Of a stretch of 64,000 nt of DNA, positions 60,116 through 64,000 are shown in pieces (within the stretch, counting starts at the first letter, position 1; the number at the start of each line of letters is the position of its first letter). The position numbers and the translations under genes are program-made. The notes under the pieces are model-generated. The model was not told the origin of the DNA. It did not search any database and worked only from the letters and a program-made list of their open reading frames with translations. Location of the stretch: NCBI GenBank assembly GCA_013420905.1, contig JAAXNY010000010.1, positions 2,108,001 to 2,172,000 on the forward strand. The letters run 5' to 3'. This DNA is from Collybia mongolica. Its lineage: Eukaryota; Basidiomycota; Agaricomycetes; Agaricales; Clitocybaceae.

Positions 60116-61639
60116 ATGCCTCGAGGATGGCTCTGCGCTACCTTTGCTTGTTTTCTGCTCTATAGAGCTTACTCTCACCCAGTAAGCTCTGAGCCGGGAG
60201 TAAGCGCCCTCTCTTTTGTTGCAAAATCGGAGAAGAGCTGGTTGTGGGGCTGGGCTTGGGGTGCTGAAAGCACAGTTTCTGTCGTCGATCGTACACCGGT
60301 GTTGTCTTTCCCTTCCCGCCCAGGTACGTCAAGTATTGCTTAATGCGCGCCCGTTGTTCCTCAACAAGTCCGTACAGCTGCCTTTGGTGCCGACATTCGC
60401 GATCCAATTCTGGGATATGTCATACCGCTTTCTTCATTTACGTCGTCATGCGCTTCGAGCAACGCCACTTTGTCGTCGGAATCAAATTACGGATGCCCAG
60501 ATCTTTGCATCAACAGGCCCAACAGACCAACAGAAACTTGGATTGCTCTCGTCCAAAGGGGCAAATGTGAGTTCGTGAAGAAGGTCAGGGAGGCTCAACG
60601 GTTAGGCGCAAGAGCCGTTGTCGTTGGAGGCGAAAATCCTGATATAACTGGTTACCCTGATACTCTGGTGAACATGTATAGCCCAGGTATGTTTTTCATT
60701 TGTTCCAATGTAGCTACGTACTTATCACCCCCGTCAGAAGATTCGTCAGATGTAACAGTAGCCGCAACGTATATCAAGTACTCGGATTACTCTCAGCTGT
60801 CTTCGCTCATCGCATCCTCAAATACGTCTCACTCTGGACTTCGAACACTCTCCCTATTGATAACAGCCGAGTACTCAGCCTGGGAATGGTACTCGTGAGC
60901 AGTAAACATTCAAGACTCCATCGAAATAACTGATTGTACCCCACAGACCGATTATCACATTTGTCGTCATTCTCTTGCTTCCCTCGGTTCTAACATTTAT
61001 TACCCTCTTAATTCACCGTATTCGAGCTGCCCGAGCGGCGCAGCGTGATCGTGCCCCAGAGGAAATTGTTCATAGCCTCCCCTGGCATATATGGACTGGA
61101 GCTGGTTGGGAGAAGCATGAAGGAAGCGAGCCCATCCCTGACTCGCCTTCCCCTGACTGCGATATAGAGTCAGGCATTGTGTCACCTGAGCCATCACCAG
61201 ACGAGAATGGCCAATTGCCACATGACCTTTCTGGGGATTCGTCCACCTCTGATGTTTCCAAAACCTCGAAACCACGACCGTGGTTCGAAGCCCAAGCTGA
61301 GTGTGCAATATGCCTCTCCGACTTCGCCAAAGGCGACAAAGTCAGGGTACTACCCTGCCGTCACATCTTCCATTTGGATGAAGTTGATGAATGGTTGATT
61401 CAAAGAAAGAAACTGGTTAGTCGTACTCATTTCAGTGTATCCCAATCATTGAGAAATCCTTTTAGTGCCCTGTATGCAAAGCAGATGTCACACTACCTCC
61501 TCAATCCCCTACGAACCTACCCATTTCCCACTCAGTGGAATCTGATCTCCATGATACTCCTCCACCTTCACGACCTACCTCACCGTTCGAGGACGCAACT
61601 GAACGAACCCCACTTCTTCGCAACGAACGACCCCTGTAA
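60116..61639 (+). CDS. PA-TM-RING E3 ubiquitin ligase (RNF13-like)
   Basis: Endomembrane or vacuolar E3 ligase. The signal peptide is [21 protein letters not shown] lumenal protease-associated (PA) domain follows: [55 protein letters not shown]. Then come a hydrophobic transmembrane segment ([20 protein letters not shown]), a basic stop-transfer [13 protein letters not shown], an acidic linker, and a RING-H2 finger: [34 protein letters not shown], and after an intron CPVC. All eight metal ligands of the C3H2C3 type are present. It ends [10 protein letters not shown] with TAA 61637-61639. Three or so introns. The domain order is that of the PA-TM-RING family (Tul1/RNF13/RNF167 class). Substrates are unknown. 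Confidence 0.9.
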
Positions 61640-62114
61640 CTGTCTAGGATTTCCTTCCAGCGTTATTTTTCTTGTGCAACTCACCCCTCATCCATACGAA
61701 AACATTGTAATTATAGTTGTAGTACTTTATACCCCACCTCGATTTCCATATCAACGGTTTGTCCCTTGCTTCTGATGATCGACAAAGTCCGGAGTGCCTG
61801 TGTGTACCAGAGCAGCTCTCCTCCCTGTATGCATGTGAGCAGAAGGAAGGTTTCGTAGCTTCCAACCTGTTCAATTGGGATCATGCGGAATAATCAAGGA
61901 TTCAAGGAGACTGGCCCAGGAGTCGCGAGTTTGATCTTTGCAGCGCTCAGCTGTGCATGGGCAGCGAACAACAATGCCTGCCACCGTTTATGCCTAGTTT
62001 GTGTTGCGTTCAATTTGTTATGAGTGTTCTATGAAAGTCTGGATCCGGAGCCCATTGGTGCAACTACCGTGACAATTAAAGTCTATAATATCAATTCCCA
62101 AACAGCCTGGGAAG
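61640..62114. other. Intergenic region after the PA-TM-RING gene
   Basis: 3' flank. Short minus-strand ORFs here have no recognisable features. Confidence 0.35.
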
Positions 62115-62756
62115 TTATTTCCATCGGCAAACGTGGAGTAAATGTCCAGAACCTTTCAGAATTCCTTGTTGTCTTTGAGCCCTAGCCTGGCCGTACCCGA
62201 GGGCAATGTCATCGTCCTTTGTATGTCCCACGAACTTCTCGGCCTTCTTCTGACGGGGGCTTGTTGTGTACCACTCCGGTGGTCTTACGAGAATCTCTGA
62301 ATATGTTGACATTGGCGCTTGATAGCTAGCGGCAGTCGGTTATTTCTTTTGGCAGTGGTAGGTATTATGAACCACGACGGTACCACGCAGTCTAGAGACT
62401 AATACTACGTCCAGTCCGTCCAAATCTACTGTCAAATCAACACCGGCAACGGAAAGCTTCTTACCCAATCTGGATGTCGGTGGCTGAAAGCTGAGATACT
62501 GAACAAGAAATGACAATAAGATCAGGTACGCCCCATATGGATCGTCATATTTTGGTCGTCTATACGCCCCTATGACAATAAGCCAAGTTTTCGGAAGAGC
62601 AGGGAGAATTCTATCTGCAAGTGGGAATAAGGCCGGCCAGTCGAAACGCACCCACTTTCTTCTTATTGTTTTAAAGCTTAGACCCTTCCTCCCGGGCCTC
62701 CCTGGAATGAAACGCATTATTCGGGTGTTCAGATGTCGCCCGATACGATAGCTCAA
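62115..62756 (-). CDS. Possible small orphan gene
   Basis: I do not recognise it. A minus-strand frame starts MSYRIGRHLNTRIMRFIPGR and continues FDWPALFPLADRILPALPKT, YDDPYGAYLILLSFLVQYLS (a hydrophobic patch), GVDLTVDLDGLDVVLVSRLR. After a TAA at 62340 the same phase continues as TAASYQAPMSTYSEILVRPP, EWYTTSPRQKKAEKFVGHTK. Removing a 50-nt GT-AG intron across the TAA would join the two, but the donor is weak. Coding character is modest. It could be a real orphan or chance. Confidence 0.3.
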
Positions 62757-63062
62757 CTGCCTCGTGCGCGAGAACTTTATTGCACGACGGTCAAGGCAGA
62801 TTATACAAGTGGGCTCTGACCACTTCCTGGCAATTTCGGATCGAGTCCATTGTTGGAAGGCGTCACAAAGAGGCCGTTAAGTCCACCGCTCACCTTTGTT
62901 CGGGAGACTTAAAGACCTGTTGTCCTTCCTGAGCGTTTGATCCTGGTTTGGCTCCCCACACTTTCCACGCCAATAACGTCTTGCCTAGTTCTCCATTTTG
63001 CGCCAAAAGAGTCTATCTTGTCTTTCTTTTACGACCCTTACCCTTCGTTTGAATAGTCCGAT

Positions 63063-64000
63063 ATGGAGCAACCTCCCAAAAAGTCACCTCATAAGAAACG
63101 GCATAGTAAGTCTCCACCGCAACTCTGGTCTCCAGCCTACCAACGTATTCAATCAAATCAGCTAAACCCTGCAGGTTCTTCCAAACCTCACGATGTCCCC
63201 TCTCCGCAGAGGAATGCGACTTTGCTCATATCCTATCAAATCACGCATTTCAGAGCCCAAATCCTTGTCGTTACTATGCCGCGGGAAGATGTGTCAATGG
63301 ACCATACTGCCGATACAGGCATGCTATAGAAAACCCAGAAGGTTTGTCACATCCTAGTACTCAAGTAGAACGGAATGTCAGAGTCTGATCTCTACCATGG
63401 ATCAAATGTTAACGCCAAGGACAACCGACTTCCAGAGATGAGGGAAACGGGAATTGTATAAAAACCCACCCCTCCTCCTCCATTCTTGATCCTGAACTGT
63501 TTGACGGACTTGTTAACTGACTATCTTCCTTCTGTGCAGCGTCTGGCAACACGGGTGATTTCAAATCCACCACAACACCTCAAGGGATGTATCACGCACC
63601 CTGGGGCTTCCACGGGGATCCCTTCCCATCTCCCGCGTACATACCAGCAGAACTCATCGCCCCCCATAAATTCCACCCAGATCATATTTCGCCAACGCAT
63701 TCCATCGAGTCTAGTATGTCGTTGTCAACGTCAGCGTCTAGCTCGTTGTCCGACGATATTCTTTTTATGACTGGAGACCCGCAATACAGTGAACACCCTC
63801 ATTTATATCAATCACAGGTGCATGTCGCCGATGATGTTCCACTCATCCATGTTCCACCATTCTATCCTTCGCCAAATACACATGTTCCCCATGTGACGCC
63901 GGATGCCGCTTATCCCACGCCGCCACATATATATGGAGTGTACGCCTTTCAGTCGCCCATCTCTCCGGTCAGTTCTACACATACTCGTAAGCATCCCCCC
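63063..64000 (+). CDS. Tandem CCCH zinc-finger protein, N-terminal part (runs off the window)
   Basis: Too finely spliced to show as a long ORF. Exon 1 is 63063-63105 (MEQPPKKSPHKKRH), the intron 63106-63161 (GTAAGT...TCAG), and exon 2 63162-63341, which encodes two CCCH fingers: C-x7-C-x6-C-x3-H (starting CRFFQTSRC) and C-x7-C-x5-C-x3-H (CRYYAAGRC...YCRYRHA). The intron 63342-63539 (GTTTGT...GTGCAG) leads to an exon open to the window end (ASGNTGDFKSTTTPQGMYHA, Pro/His/Ser-rich, SSMSLSTSASSSLSDDILF). CCCH fingers of this type usually bind RNA, often regulating mRNA stability or translation. The gene is 3'-incomplete here. The second intron is unusually long for this locus. Confidence 0.7.

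Overview
The window looks like nuclear DNA of an Agaricomycete-type basidiomycete. Genes are dense and split by many introns of about 50-65 nt, and the families present are fungal: Dad1, Pkc1 with HR1-C2-C1 architecture, an SH3-WW-RasGEF Cdc25 protein, and a glucoamylase with CBM20. The multicopy elements also fit (Tad-like LINEs, a Helitron helicase relic, TIR elements). I see no rRNA, CRISPR array or convincing tRNA.

Left gene block (1-26.3 kb): Ysc84-like lipid/actin protein (-), secreted GH15-CBM20 glucoamylase (-), an F-box-like protein (+), Cwf19 splicing factor (-), Efl1/Ria1 ribosome-maturation GTPase (+), Cdc25-type RasGEF (+), Dad1 kinetochore subunit (+), protein kinase C (-), an acidic orphan (+) and endosulfine/Igo1 (+). 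Several are regulators of growth and cell cycle (Ras, Pkc1, endosulfine), but they are separate transcription units, not an operon.

Transposon island (26.79-42.97 kb): no host gene is visible. From left to right it holds a 3.2-kb Tc1/mariner-like element with four in-frame TGA codons, a degenerate Helitron helicase, a 4.1-kb TIR element with a 7-bp target duplication that carries a nested LINE-type insertion, two further retroelement insertions each with a 15-16 bp target duplication, and a large palindrome. The palindrome arms are 1764 and 1769 bp, differ in length by one 5-bp insertion, and carry a broken orphan transposon gene. The spacer holds a retroelement whose poly(A) abuts one arm. 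Older elements look nearly free of CpG, while the nested retroelements keep CpG, which gives a relative chronology.

Right gene block (43.15-64 kb): DNA polymerase alpha subunit B (+), farnesyltransferase beta (-), Kelch protein Kel3/KLHDC4 (-), an F-box/LRR-like protein (+), a Ser/Pro-rich membrane protein (+), a second F-box-like gene paralogous to the one at 4 kb (-), a PA-TM-RING E3 ligase (+), a weak orphan (-), and a tandem CCCH zinc-finger gene (+) that runs off the window.

The points most worth a second look are the palindromic element as a natural hairpin-RNA locus, GC-AG introns at the same codon in the two F-box paralogues (with another in a third F-box gene), and CGA-to-TGA decay of the Tc1-like transposase.
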